Source: Natronospirillum operosum
Lineage (GTDB): Bacteria; Pseudomonadota; Gammaproteobacteria; Pseudomonadales; Natronospirillaceae
NCBI RefSeq assembly: GCF_004768465.1
Contig: NZ_SRMF01000006.1
Coordinates: forward strand, 1 to 64,000
Direction: 5' to 3'
Length of the DNA: 64,000 nt
Position numbers and translations under genes: made by a program. The notes under the pieces were generated by a model that was given only the letters and a program-made list of their open reading frames with translations, made no database searches and was not told the DNA's origin. This document shows, one piece after another, positions 27,322 through 37,036 of the stretch (positions are counted from its first letter, which is position 1; each line of letters begins with the position of its first letter).

Positions 27322-29028
27322 CTACAAGCGTTGCCAAAGCGCACTCAGTTCCTGCTCCCAGCGCGCCTGCCGGTCTGGTTTCTGGTGCTTCGGCTTGCGC
27401 GCGCGGTCCTGGGCCAGTCGTGTTTCGAGCTCGTCGATGCGCGCCAGCAGCGTCTCGTCATCCAGAGCATCAATGCTTTCCCGGATTGACTGAGTTTCGC
27501 CGGGCTGAGCCGACACCGTCGATTCCAGAGACTGATAGAAGCCCTCCGGCCCGGTCACTTCCTGCAGCCGGCCTGCGTTGATCCACCACCAGCGTGTCGC
27601 CACCGCTTCCATGAAATGCTGATCGTGGCTGGTCATCAACACCGTTATGTCACTGTTCACCAGCGCTTCGATCAGTTCGGCCCGGCCGTCGAGATCAATG
27701 TGATTGGTCGGTTCATCCAGCACCAGCACATTGGGCCGCTGCAGCCGAAACAGCGCGAATACCAGGCGGGCCTTTTCACCGCCGCTGAGCTGTTCGACCG
27801 GCTCATCAAAGCGCTCATAAGGCACGCCACTGTGCAACAGGGTCTGGCGGATGGCGTCGTCAGGGCCCGCCACCTGTTCGCGCAGCCAGTCGAAGCGACC
27901 CAGACCCCGGTTCAGTTCGGCCAATTGCTGTTCGTAGTAGCCCAACGTCACGCGCGGGTTCCAGCGAATGGGGCCATCCTCATGGTTCAGCGCGTCAATG
28001 ATGCGCTGCAGAGTTGTAGATTTGCCGACCCCGTTGATGCCCAGCAAGGCCACTCGATCACCCGGGCGCAGGTTCAGGAACTCGCACTGCACCAGCGTTC
28101 GGCCTGTGGCGGGCACGGTAACGGTCAGGTCCTCCAGCACCAGCACCTGACGGGCGGTCAGCCCGGTTTCCGGTAACGCCAGAGAGAGCCCGCTGCCCTG
28201 ACTGACAAAGGTGTAGTCGGCCCTGAGCCTGTCCGCCCGTTTGGCCATGGTTTTCGCCTTGCGCGACAGATCCTCGTTGTCGAAGGTATGGCCCCAGTGC
28301 GCCAGGCGTTTGGCAGAGGCCTCGATGCGGGCGACTTCCTTTTCTTCCTCGGCGCGGCGCGCTGCGGCCTGCTCATCGGCGTGGGCCAGCGCTGCTCGGG
28401 CACGGTCGAACGGCAGCTCGAAGCGGTACACCGTCCGGTCCCGCAGGATCCAGGTCTGACGACACACGGCATTGAGCAAATGCCGGTCGTGCGAGACCAG
28501 CACCCAGGGTTGATGCAACTGGGTCAGCCAGCGGCGCAATCGGGTCAGGCTGAGGATGTCCATGTGGTTGCCCGGTTCATCCAGCAGCAGAACATCCGGG
28601 TCAACCAGGATCGCCCGTGCCATCAGCAGCAGGTTTTGCTGGCCGCCGCTGAGTTCGGCCACCGGGATGTCGAATTGGCTGATTTCGAAGCCCAGCTTGT
28701 GCAACTCGGCTTCGGCCCGGTAGGCCTCCAGCTCACGTCGGGCTTCGGGCAGGGCCAGCTCGGCAGCTTCCCGCAAGGTACGCGCCAGCAGGGCTTCGGG
28801 GACAAACTGGTCCACCATGGCCACGACAACGTTGCGTTGGCTGCGGCGTTCGCCGTCATCCGGTGCCAGTTCACCCTGCAACAGTTTCAACAGGGAAGAC
28901 TTGCCGGAACCATTGTGTCCGACCAGACCGATGCGGTCGCCGAGGTTCAGATGCAGGGTCAGATCGACAAACAGGGGGTGTGCACCCAGGTTCAGGGAAA
29001 CCTGGGCGAGAGATAGCAATGCACTCAT
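27322..29028 (-). CDS. ABC-F family ATPase
   Basis: The 568-residue protein has two ABC domains and no membrane segments. Walker A motifs are GHNGSGKSS (about 38) and GINGVGKST, signatures LSGGQQ and LSGGEK, and the inter-domain linker is charged, as in ribosome-acting ABC-F proteins (Uup, YheS, EttA). A C-terminal coiled coil (about 510-568) favours a Uup-like protein. The first domain reads DEPGNHMD rather than DEPTNHMD. It is bracketed by two direct copies of a roughly 320-bp repeat composite. Confidence 0.9.
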   Translation of the reverse strand: MSALLSLAQVSLNLGAHPLFVDLTLHLNLGDRIGLVGHNGSGKSSLLKLLQGELAPDDGERRSQRNVVVAMVDQFVPEALLARTLREAAELALPEARRELEAYRAEAELHKLGFEISQFDIPVAELSGGQQNLLLMARAILVDPDVLLLDEPGNHMDILSLTRLRRWLTQLHQPWVLVSHDRHLLNAVCRQTWILRDRTVYRFELPFDRARAALAHADEQAAARRAEEEKEVARIEASAKRLAHWGHTFDNEDLSRKAKTMAKRADRLRADYTFVSQGSGLSLALPETGLTARQVLVLEDLTVTVPATGRTLVQCEFLNLRPGDRVALLGINGVGKSTTLQRIIDALNHEDGPIRWNPRVTLGYYEQQLAELNRGLGRFDWLREQVAGPDDAIRQTLLHSGVPYERFDEPVEQLSGGEKARLVFALFRLQRPNVLVLDEPTNHIDLDGRAELIEALVNSDITVLMTSHDQHFMEAVATRWWWINAGRLQEVTGPEGFYQSLESTVSAQPGETQSIRESIDALDDETLLARIDELETRLAQDRARKPKHQKPDRQARWEQELSALWQRL

Positions 29029-29274
29029 GTCAACGTCCTTCAGACTCTATATATCAGGTCCGGACGCCGAAGGAGGTGAGGCGTATAGGGGTCAGCTCAG
29101 TCGACGTCCACTCAGTGGCGGGAGGACGTCAGGCCTGCTTCCGAGGGGCACTGTGCAAAACCGAGACGGCACAAGCACAACATGTAGGGGCTCCTCTGTT
29201 GGGGTGAATGGAAGTTGCCAGCCTACCCGAAGCCGGGCTGCCTGGAAAGTGTCCCTTGTTGTTGGAGTGGAGAC
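29029..29274. other. Intergenic DNA upstream of the ABC-F gene
   Basis: No gene and no recognisable motif beyond the probable minus-strand ribosome site AAGGACGTTGAC before the ABC-F ATG. An imperfect dyad GACGTCC (29102-29108) with GGACGTC (29133-29139) is present. Confidence 0.4.
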
Positions 29275-29376
29275 GGAGGGCAGCAGACTGTCCGAGGACC
29301 GCTGTGAATACATCCCTGTACGCTACGGTTCGCCCATCCATGGGCTCAACGTTCCCCGGACAGTCTGCTGCCCTCC
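29275..29376. repeat. 102-bp palindromic repeat, copy F
   Basis: Arms GGAGGGCAGCAGACTGTCCG and its complement CGGACAGTCTGCTGCCCTCC enclose the same core as copy E. Compared with E, the arms differ at several positions and nearly all the differences preserve pairing. Confidence 0.85.
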
Positions 29377-29495
29377 TGCTCGCACCTGCCGAGGCGACAT
29401 CCGACAAGCATCCATCCTAGTTGTTTCGGCAGACTGGTGAGGTCGTCAGGGTTCGAAGATTGAAGCCGTCCGGAAGCGCCCACAGGAGTGGCGGG

Positions 29496-29592
29496 CTGGG
29501 TGCAGGCACTGTGAGACCGTCCGCAGCCAGGGACGGCCGCGGTCGAGCTGTCATGGATGACGTTTTTGCGTGTCTCACAGGCCTGTACCCAG
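29496..29592 (+). repeat. Cloverleaf intergenic repeat, copy D
   Basis: Outer arms run from CTGGGTGCAGG to CCTGTACCCAG. The inner stem CCGC...GCGG has one A-C mismatch, and GTCAT/ATGAC is followed by five T. It lies 23 bases from the stop of the LytTR regulator and 120 bases after copy F, the same spacing as E to C. Confidence 0.87.
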
Positions 29593-29615
29593 CGGACGCT
29601 TAAATGGAACAACCC

Positions 29616-30383
29616 CTACATCTGCCGAAAGCGGTCGGCAAAGCGGCGGCTGACCGGCTGGGGCTGTTTCAGCCCCTTGATATGGACCCTGAGACCACCG
29701 GTGAGGTCGCGCCGCACGCGTTCGATGGCCGGTACGCGTACGATGGCGCTGCGATGCACCCGCCAGAATGCATCCGGGTCCAGCTCTTCTTCCAGCTGTT
29801 TCAGTGACTTGCGGATCAGGTACTCACCATCTGCCGTCACCACAGTGGTGTACTTGTCCTCCGCCCGAAACACCAGTACGGACTCGACCGCGATCACATG
29901 GATATCCTCGCCCTGCTGAGCATTGATCCACTTCAGCCAGTCGCCCCGCTCCCGACTGACCCAGCGCTTGAGATCACCCAGGTCAGCCACCACCGGTTCC
30001 GGCCTGTGCAGCCGATTCTGCAGGCGGTCAATGGCCTGATGCAGGCGTGCTTCATCGACCGGTTTGAGCATGTAGTCGACCGCCTCACGCTCGAAGGCCT
30101 GCACCGCATAGTCGTCATAGGCCGTGAGAAACACGATATGACTGGCCTTTGTCAGACCATCTTTCTGCAGTTGTTCCGCCACTTCTATACCGGTCAGCCC
30201 CGGCATCCTGATATCCAGAAAAATGGCCTGGGGGCGGATCGAACGCGCCATTTCCAGCGCCTCCTCACCATTGGCCGCAGTGAGCACCTGGTCAATCTCG
30301 GGCCACAGGTCCTCCAGCAATTGCTGCAAATGAAAGCGCAGCATGGGCTCGTCATCGGCAATCAGCACGCGCAGTTCAGTCAT
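29616..30383 (-). CDS. LytTR-family response regulator
   Basis: The 255-residue product has an N-terminal receiver domain (acidic D10-D11, phosphoacceptor D57 in FLDIRMPG, K in MLKPVD) and a C-terminal LytTR DNA-binding domain (about 145-250). It resembles AlgR/LytR-type regulators. Its ATG overlaps the sensor kinase stop by eight bases (ATGACTGA), so the two form a co-translated pair. The target genes are not indicated by the sequence. Confidence 0.9.
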   Translation of the reverse strand: MTELRVLIADDEPMLRFHLQQLLEDLWPEIDQVLTAANGEEALEMARSIRPQAIFLDIRMPGLTGIEVAEQLQKDGLTKASHIVFLTAYDDYAVQAFEREAVDYMLKPVDEARLHQAIDRLQNRLHRPEPVVADLGDLKRWVSRERGDWLKWINAQQGEDIHVIAVESVLVFRAEDKYTTVVTADGEYLIRKSLKQLEEELDPDAFWRVHRSAIVRVPAIERVRRDLTGGLRVHIKGLKQPQPVSRRFADRFRQM

Positions 30384-31470
30384 TGTTTCCCGTTTCCCCG
30401 GTCGTTTGCTCGGCCAGTGTCTGTGGTAGCACCAGCGTCAGATGCAATCCGCCCTGCTCGCCGGGCCGCATGGTCAACTCTGCAGAGTCCCCGTACAGAC
30501 TCTGCAGACGCTGTTTCAGATTGCTCAGCCCCACGCCTTCCCCCTGCGTCTGGGCCAGCGCATCCAACCCCAGGCCGGTATCGATCACTTCCAGTTGCCA
30601 CCATCCAGCTTGCGCATCCAAAGTGGCGGCCCGTACCTGAATGTGCCCCCCTTCCCGCTTGGGCTCGATACCATGGCGGATGGCATTCTCCACCAGTGGC
30701 TGCAGCAGGAGCGGCGGCAAGGGCAGCGCGTACATGGCCTCCGGTACCGCCAACTCATAGCTCAGTCGTTCACCCATGCGGATGGACTGGATTTCCAGAT
30801 AGCTGCGGGCAATGGTCAGTTCGTCTCCCAGCGTGGTCGTATCCGACCTGACCCGATTCAGGTTGGCGCGCAGCATGGTGGTCAGAGCCTGAATCATCGC
30901 CTTGGCTTTCTCGGGCTCTGGGCCGATCATTGCCTGCACATTGGCCAGGGTATTGAACAGGAAATGGGGCTCCATCTGGCTCTGCAACACCTTCAACTGG
31001 CTGAGCGTCAGTGCCCGCTCACGCTCCGCCTGCAACCGTCTCTGCTCGCTGACTTCGGCGCGCAGCAACTGCAGTCGATAAAGCGAATAGAAGAACAGCA
31101 GGCCGAGACAGCCGAAGAAAAGGCCCACGCCAACATTCGACAGAATGGCATCCGGCTGCGCAACAAAATCTGACAGCTTGCCCATGAAGTACAGCATCAG
31201 CATCAGGTTCAGCATGCCAAGGACAACCCCGCTGACGAGTCCAAGCAGGTTGACTACCAGATCCGGCCAATCCGGGCGCAGTGTGGTGATCAGCATGATG
31301 CTGAGCACAATGCTGATGCCATACCCCTGCGACACCCAGAGATTCACCAGATAACCATTGTCATTCAGCATCTGTGTCACCACCGCGATCGCTGCGCACA
31401 ACAGGACTGTGATGGCCAGCGTGCGCCCCCAGCGCATCACGTCAACCTGGTTACAACTTCCCGAGTGCAT
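30376..31470 (-). CDS. LytS/YehU-type sensor histidine kinase
   Basis: The 364-residue kinase has four hydrophobic segments (about 15-140) without a large periplasmic sensor. The His_kinase phosphoacceptor box is EPHFLFNTLANVQ, and the ATPase domain has PLVENAIRHGIEP and GVGLSNLKQRL. It is the AlgZ/LytS type that pairs with LytTR regulators. The ATG at 31470 follows AGGAG by seven bases, so a longer frame is rejected. Confidence 0.88.
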   Translation of the reverse strand: MHSGSCNQVDVMRWGRTLAITVLLCAAIAVVTQMLNDNGYLVNLWVSQGYGISIVLSIMLITTLRPDWPDLVVNLLGLVSGVVLGMLNLMLMLYFMGKLSDFVAQPDAILSNVGVGLFFGCLGLLFFYSLYRLQLLRAEVSEQRRLQAERERALTLSQLKVLQSQMEPHFLFNTLANVQAMIGPEPEKAKAMIQALTTMLRANLNRVRSDTTTLGDELTIARSYLEIQSIRMGERLSYELAVPEAMYALPLPPLLLQPLVENAIRHGIEPKREGGHIQVRAATLDAQAGWWQLEVIDTGLGLDALAQTQGEGVGLSNLKQRLQSLYGDSAELTMRPGEQGGLHLTLVLPQTLAEQTTGETGNND

Positions 31471-31642
31471 ACCGGCTCTCCTGCCTGATTCTGATAGCTG
31501 TGCTGTAATGTAACGCAGAGTGCCACAGCCCCCGGGCCTTTGCGACAGGCGGTCTTCTGGCGGACCGAGTGGCGTCCACGCAGGACAAGTGGCCCAAACC
31601 ATTATCCCGGATTTTGCAACAAACTATTTCAAACAATTCATT

Positions 31643-31670
31643 TTATCAAACATCTGTTCAACGATAGAAT
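31643..31670 (+). promoter_or_regulatory. Candidate ilvC promoter
   Basis: TTATCA (31643-31648) and TAGAAT (31665-31670) with a 16-base spacer. The weak -35 is consistent with dependence on an activator such as IlvY. The upstream stretch from 31610 is A/T rich. Confidence 0.5.
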
Positions 31671-31726
31671 GGCCGCACTTCTATCCAAACCCTGATGCAA
31701 TTTCATCTCCAACAGGATCCGCAAAC

Positions 31727-33211
31727 ATGTCACAGAACTATTTCAACACCCTGAATCTGCGCCAGCAGCTCGACCAGCTTGGCCGCTGCCGATTCATGGA
31801 CCGCGATGAATTCGAAAACGAGTGTGAATACCTGAAAGGCAAGAAGGTCGTGATCGTCGGCTGTGGTGCCCAGGGCCTGAACCAGGGCCTGAACATGCGC
31901 GACTCCGGGCTGGACGTGTCCTATGCCCTGCGCCAGGCCGCCATTGACGAGAAGCGTCAGTCCTGGAAAAACGCCAGCGAGAACGGCTTTGTCGTGGATG
32001 CCTATGAAAAGTTGATCCCGCAGGCGGATCTGGTGGTCAACCTGACCCCGGACAAGCAGCACTCCAGTGTGGTTGAAGCCATCATGCCGATGATGAAAAA
32101 GGGCGCGGCGCTGGGTTATTCCCATGGTTTCAACATTGTCGAAGTGGGCCAGAAGATCCGCGATGACATCACCGTGGTCATGGTGGCCCCCAAGTGCCCG
32201 GGTACCGAGGTGCGCGAAGAGTACAAGCGCGGCTTTGGTGTACCGACGCTGATCGCGGTGCACCCGGAGAACGACCCCCAGGGCGACGGACTGGAAATCG
32301 CCAAGGCCTGGGCTGCGGCTACCGGCGGCCACCGTGCCGGTGTACTGGAAAGTTCCTTCGTGGCCGAGGTGAAATCCGACCTGATGGGCGAGCAGACCAT
32401 CCTGTGCGGCATGCTGCAGGCCGGCTCCATCCTGTGCTATGACAAGATGGTGGCCGAAGGCACCGACCCGGCCTACGCCGGCAAGCTGGTGCAGTATGGC
32501 TGGGAAATCATCACCGAGGCCCTGAAGCTGGGCGGCATTACCCACATGATGGACCGCCTGAGCAACCCGGCCAAGATCCGCGCCCATGAGTTGTCGGAAG
32601 AACTGAAAGCCCTGCTGACGCCGCTGTTCCAGAAGCATCAGGACGACATCATCAGCGGCGAATTTTCCCGTGGCATGATGGCCGACTGGGCCAATGATGA
32701 CGCGGACCTGCTGCGCTGGCGTGAAGAGACCGGCCAGACGGCCTTCGAGAACGCCCCTGAGTACAAAGGTGAACTGAGCGAGCAGGAATACTTCGATCAC
32801 GGCATTCTGATGATCGCCATGGTCAAGGCAGGCGTCGAGCTGGCGTTCGAAACCATGGTGGTTTCCGGCATCATCGAAGAGTCCGCCTATTATGAATCAC
32901 TGCACGAGCTGCCGCTGATCGCCAACACCATTGCCCGCAAGCGCCTGTACGAGATGAACGTGGTCATCTCCGATACGGCGGAATACGGCAACTACCTGTT
33001 TGCCAATGCGGCCGTGCCACTGCTGCAGAAAGAGTTCATGCCGAAGGTGAGTGCTGACGTCATCGGTCGCGGCCTGGACGTGCAGGACAATGCTGCCGAC
33101 AACCTGCGTCTGATCGAGGTCAATGAAGCCATCCGCAACCATGACATCGAGTGGATCGGTGCCGAACTGCGGGGCTACATGACCGACATGAAACGCATCG
33201 TGGGCGCCTGA
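31727..33211 (+). CDS. ilvC: Ketol-acid reductoisomerase, long (class II) form
   Basis: IlvC isomerises and reduces acetolactate or acetohydroxybutyrate with NADPH in valine and isoleucine synthesis. The 494-residue product is the long form with a duplicated knotted domain, as in E. coli, and is nearly identical to it over segments such as [21 protein letters not shown]. The ATG at 31727 gives the family start [15 protein letters not shown]. Its usual partner ilvY is elsewhere in the window (3273). Confidence 0.97.
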   Translation: MSQNYFNTLNLRQQLDQLGRCRFMDRDEFENECEYLKGKKVVIVGCGAQGLNQGLNMRDSGLDVSYALRQAAIDEKRQSWKNASENGFVVDAYEKLIPQADLVVNLTPDKQHSSVVEAIMPMMKKGAALGYSHGFNIVEVGQKIRDDITVVMVAPKCPGTEVREEYKRGFGVPTLIAVHPENDPQGDGLEIAKAWAAATGGHRAGVLESSFVAEVKSDLMGEQTILCGMLQAGSILCYDKMVAEGTDPAYAGKLVQYGWEIITEALKLGGITHMMDRLSNPAKIRAHELSEELKALLTPLFQKHQDDIISGEFSRGMMADWANDDADLLRWREETGQTAFENAPEYKGELSEQEYFDHGILMIAMVKAGVELAFETMVVSGIIEESAYYESLHELPLIANTIARKRLYEMNVVISDTAEYGNYLFANAAVPLLQKEFMPKVSADVIGRGLDVQDNAADNLRLIEVNEAIRNHDIEWIGAELRGYMTDMKRIVGA

Positions 33212-33281
33212 TCCAGGGCGCTCTCGCAGCAAGCTGACAGTCTCGTTTTCCTCTGGGTGCTCCGTGCGGGCACCAATTCAA

Positions 33282-33332
33282 GCGGCGCCTGCTCCTAATT
33301 AACCAGACAGGACACTGGGCGCCGCCTTTTTT
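33282..33332 (+). terminator. ilvC intrinsic terminator
   Basis: GCGGCGCC (33282-33289) pairs with GGCGCCGC (33318-33325) and is followed by CTTTTTT. The loop is long at 28 bases, but the stem and T tract are convincing. Confidence 0.8.
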
Positions 33333-33350
33333 AACACTGTATGGAACCGC

Positions 33351-34613
33351 TTACACGCTGTTCAAAGACTGCAGGAACAGACGTGCCTCCATCAGTGCCT
33401 GCTGCTGGAGCTCTCCCATACGCGCCCGCGCCAGACCCAGTTGCTCCAGCGCCCGACCGGAAATACGATCTATCGGATGGCGTTCCAGATAGCGCGCCAC
33501 CCGCAGCCAGGCTCCGAGCCGACCGCGGTTTTCCAACAGCGCATGATTGAGCAATTCATCAAGCGGCAGATGCTGCAGCAGTTCCTGCATCGGGCGGTCA
33601 AAAAAGGCATCCAGGCAGCTCAGCAGGCCCACGGTGAAGGCTGCATTTTCCATTGCCGGTCGCGTCTCACGAGCCAGTTGCTGACACATGTAGGCATTGA
33701 ACAGAGTCATTTCCTGCAGCGCCTTGCCACGATCACTGTGCGCATCCAGCAACAGCAGCGTCACCCAGCTGCGCAGCCGGTTGATGCCAAGCATGGCAAT
33801 GGCCTGCTGCAGGGAGCGAATGGCCCGCTGTCGACGGTACAGCGCCGAATTGACCAGGCGCAGCAGTTTCACCGACAGCGACGGGTCACGCTGAATCACC
33901 GCCACCACGTCGCGAATATTGACCTCGGACTGATACAGCGTGCTCAGCAGGTCCAGCACCACGGTCCTGTCCGTGCCCAGCGGGCGTCCACTGACAATTC
34001 TGGGGCGACTGAAAAAGTACCCCTGGAACATCTCAAAGCCCAGTTCGCGGCACCGGTTGTATTCTTCCAGCGTCTCGACTTTCTCGGCCAGCAACTGGAC
34101 GTTGTAGGGCTCCAGCTCATCGACCACGGAAGCCAGCACATCAAGCGGCGAATGCAGGAGGTCAACCTTGACGATATCGACCAGATCAAGCAGTTCAGAC
34201 GGATACTTGCGGGTACCGTAGTCATCGATGGCGATGGTGTAGCCGCGCCGCCGCAGGTCCCTGAGTTTGTCGAACAGACGCGCCGTGAGCGGAATGTCTT
34301 CCAGCAACTCGATCACCAGATGCTTTTTGGCAAAGTCCGGGACCACGGACAGCATGTCTAGAGTGAAATTGACGAAGGCGCGCTTGCCGGAAACAACAGA
34401 CAGCAGATCAACCTCGGTCAGCGCATTGATCAGCACCCGTGCCGAGGCTGAAGACCCATCATCAAAGGACGCGGTATTACCCCCGACAGAGCCCCGAAAC
34501 AGCAACTCGTAACCGACAATACGCAGGTCGAGGTCAAAAATAGGCTGGCGGGCAAACAGAGGCACCTGTGCCTGCGCCACCGACAAAGAGTCCTTTTGGG
34601 CACTTGAATCCAT
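33351..34613 (-). CDS. EAL-HDOD (YuxH-like) signalling protein
   Basis: The 420-residue product has a degenerate EAL domain (about 15-215) and a HDOD domain (about 220-400, with LSVKLLRLVNSALYRR). The EAL signature reads YELLFRG and the downstream motif reads DDYGTRKY instead of DDFGTG, so c-di-GMP hydrolysis is unlikely. Related proteins act by protein contacts in motility or biofilm control. The ATG at 34613 lies eight bases after AGGAG. ATGs at 34619, 34634 and 34676 are less well placed. Confidence 0.85.
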   Translation of the reverse strand: MDSSAQKDSLSVAQAQVPLFARQPIFDLDLRIVGYELLFRGSVGGNTASFDDGSSASARVLINALTEVDLLSVVSGKRAFVNFTLDMLSVVPDFAKKHLVIELLEDIPLTARLFDKLRDLRRRGYTIAIDDYGTRKYPSELLDLVDIVKVDLLHSPLDVLASVVDELEPYNVQLLAEKVETLEEYNRCRELGFEMFQGYFFSRPRIVSGRPLGTDRTVVLDLLSTLYQSEVNIRDVVAVIQRDPSLSVKLLRLVNSALYRRQRAIRSLQQAIAMLGINRLRSWVTLLLLDAHSDRGKALQEMTLFNAYMCQQLARETRPAMENAAFTVGLLSCLDAFFDRPMQELLQHLPLDELLNHALLENRGRLGAWLRVARYLERHPIDRISGRALEQLGLARARMGELQQQALMEARLFLQSLNSV

Positions 34614-34772
34614 GTCCATAACTCCTGCTGGCATGGCTGATATTGATGCGTCTGCCGTTCCTGACGCTATATACAATACCCGGTTGCAGGCCCTGCCCGC
34701 AATCGTACCCTGTGCTCTGTCGGCCGGCGCGCGTGCAATCTGCCTTACACAGGCCGCATGCTTGCCCTGAAA

Positions 34773-35270
34773 TCAAAGGCTCAGGGTCTTCTCGCCGCGG
34801 GAAATCCCGGAGACCCCGGAACGCACGACCTCCAGCACCGAGGCCTGCGCCAGCGCGCCAAGAAATGCATCCAGCTTGTCACTGTTGCCAGCCACCTGAA
34901 TGGTGTAGGTGTTGGGTGTGACATCGATCACCTGACCACGGAAAATATCGGCCGTGCGCTTCACTTCTTCGCGCTGCGCGCCGGCAGCCCGAACCTTCAC
35001 CAGCAGCAGTTCACGCTCCACATGCACGCCTTCGGACAGATCGATCAGCTTGACCACTTCGATCAGCTTGTGCAGTTGCTTGGTGATTTGCTCGATCACC
35101 TGATCGGAGGCCTGCGTGACCAGCGTCATGCGCGACAGCGTGGCATCCTCTGTGGGCGCCACGGTCAGCGAATCAATGTTGTAGCCACGCTGTGCGAACA
35201 GACCCACCACGCGTGCCAGGGCTCCGGACTCGTTTTCCATCAGGACCGAAATGATACGTCGCGTGGTCAT
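34773..35270 (-). CDS. ilvH: Acetolactate synthase small (regulatory) subunit
   Basis: The 165-residue regulatory subunit starts with an ACT domain (ISVLMENESGALARVVGLF), the valine-binding module that gives feedback inhibition. It matches E. coli IlvH throughout. The ATG shares one base with the stop of the large-subunit gene (TGATG), so the two are translationally coupled. Confidence 0.95.
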   Translation of the reverse strand: MTTRRIISVLMENESGALARVVGLFAQRGYNIDSLTVAPTEDATLSRMTLVTQASDQVIEQITKQLHKLIEVVKLIDLSEGVHVERELLLVKVRAAGAQREEVKRTADIFRGQVIDVTPNTYTIQVAGNSDKLDAFLGALAQASVLEVVRSGVSGISRGEKTLSL

Positions 35271-37036
35271 CAGGTTCTCTCCGTCTTGCTCAGGAACATG
35301 TCACACATGGCACCACCGGCCACCTGCATGGGGTAAACGTGCTCTTTGGGGTCGACCAGCACATCGAGGAAGACCAGCCGGTCCTTCATGGCAAAGGCTT
35401 CTTTCAGCGCCGGTTCCAGGTCCGATGGCTTCTCGATGCGCATGCCGACATGGCCATAGGCCTCGGCCAGGCGCACGAAGTCGGGCAGCGAGTCCATGTA
35501 GGAGTTCGAGTAGCGGGATTCATAGTTCATGTCCTGCCACTGCTTCACCATGCCGAGATAGCCGTTGTTCAGGTTCAGAATCTTCACCGGCAGGTTGTAC
35601 TGCTTGCAGGTGGACAGTTCCTGAATATTCATCTGAATCGAGCCTTCACCGGTGACGCAGACCACATCCTCGTCCGGGTAGCTCAGGGCCACCCCCATGG
35701 CCGCCGGCAGCCCGAAGCCCATGGTGCCCAGGCCGCCGGAGTTGATCCAGCGATTGGGCTTGTTGAAGCGGTAGTACTGGGCCGCGTACATCTGGTGCTG
35801 GCCCACATCGCTGGTGACAAAGGCATTGCCGCCGGTTGCCCGCCACATGGCTTCGATCACGAATTGCGGCTTCATCATCTGGCTGTCATCGGTGTTGTAC
35901 CGCCCGCCATGACGACCGCGCCACTCGTTGATCTGACTCCACCAGAGGCGCAGGGCTTCCTGATCCACCTCCAGTTTGCTTTCGTCGATGGCCTTCAGCA
36001 TCTCTTTCAGTACGGACTTGACCGGCCCGACGATGGGAATATCGGCCCGTACCGTCTTCGAGATCGAAGTCGGGTCGATATCGATATGGATAATCTTGGC
36101 ATGGGGGCAGAACTTGGTGGTGTTGTTGGTCACCCGATCGTCAAAACGCGCCCCGATGGCAATGATGACATCGGCATTGTGCATGGCCATGTTGGCTTCA
36201 TAGGTACCGTGCATGCCCAGCATGCCGATAAACTGGTCGTCGCCGCCCGGGTAGGCCCCAAGGCCCATCAGGGTGTTGGTGACCGGGTGCCCCAGCTTCT
36301 GCACCAGTTGGGTCAGCAGATCGGAAGCGCCGCCCAGAATGACCCCGCCACCACTGTAGATCATGGGCCGCTTGGCCTGCAGCAACAGGTTGACCGCCTT
36401 GCGGATCTGCCCGGCATGGCCCTTGGCAACCGGATTGTAGGACCGCATGCGCACCTCTTTCGGGTACACATAGGGAAACCGTTCATTGGGCATTGTCATG
36501 TCTTTCGGGATATCCAGCACCACCGGACCCGGCCGGCCGCTGCTGGCGATATAAAAGGCCTTTTTCACCATGGCCGGAATATCGGCCGGATTGCGCACGG
36601 ACATGTTGTGCTTCACGATCGGGCGCGAAATACCCATCATGTCGGTTTCCTGAAAGGCATCGTCGCCGATCAGGTGGCTCATGACCTGGCCGGTAATCAC
36701 CACCATGGGAATGGAATCCATGTAGGCGGTCGCAATACCGGTGATGGCATTGGTGGCACCCGGGCCACTGGTGACCAGCACCACGCCGGGCTTGCCGGTG
36801 GCACGCGCATAGGCATCAGCCATGTGAGTGGCGGCCTGTTCGTGGCGGACCAGAATATGCTGGACGGCATCCTGATTGTGCAGGGCGTCATAGATATGGA
36901 GCACAGCCCCACCCGGGTAGCCGTACAGGTATTTGACCCCTTCGTCTTTCAGGGCCCGCATCAGCATTTGTCCGCCGGACAGCATGGGGGGCTTTTCTTT
37001 GGGCTTGCTTTCAGTCTGTTCTTTGATTTCGGTCAT
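35270..37036 (-). CDS. ilvI: Acetolactate synthase large (catalytic) subunit
   Basis: This TPP- and FAD-dependent enzyme makes acetolactate and acetohydroxybutyrate, the first shared step of branched-chain amino acid synthesis. The 588-residue product has the TPP-activating glutamate region ([15 protein letters not shown]...), HEQAA and a C-terminal TPP motif [12 protein letters not shown]...NLNNGYLG. The ATG at 37036 is chosen, and the in-frame extension of 37 codons lacks family similarity. It is closer to IlvI than to IlvB or IlvG from the paired IlvH. Confidence 0.94.
   Translation of the reverse strand: MTEIKEQTESKPKEKPPMLSGGQMLMRALKDEGVKYLYGYPGGAVLHIYDALHNQDAVQHILVRHEQAATHMADAYARATGKPGVVLVTSGPGATNAITGIATAYMDSIPMVVITGQVMSHLIGDDAFQETDMMGISRPIVKHNMSVRNPADIPAMVKKAFYIASSGRPGPVVLDIPKDMTMPNERFPYVYPKEVRMRSYNPVAKGHAGQIRKAVNLLLQAKRPMIYSGGGVILGGASDLLTQLVQKLGHPVTNTLMGLGAYPGGDDQFIGMLGMHGTYEANMAMHNADVIIAIGARFDDRVTNNTTKFCPHAKIIHIDIDPTSISKTVRADIPIVGPVKSVLKEMLKAIDESKLEVDQEALRLWWSQINEWRGRHGGRYNTDDSQMMKPQFVIEAMWRATGGNAFVTSDVGQHQMYAAQYYRFNKPNRWINSGGLGTMGFGLPAAMGVALSYPDEDVVCVTGEGSIQMNIQELSTCKQYNLPVKILNLNNGYLGMVKQWQDMNYESRYSNSYMDSLPDFVRLAEAYGHVGMRIEKPSDLEPALKEAFAMKDRLVFLDVLVDPKEHVYPMQVAGGAMCDMFLSKTERT

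Noticed and set aside
31520-31726. 69-residue longer IlvC
   Set aside because: The extension covers the candidate promoter and lacks similarity; E. coli IlvC begins at the equivalent of 31727.
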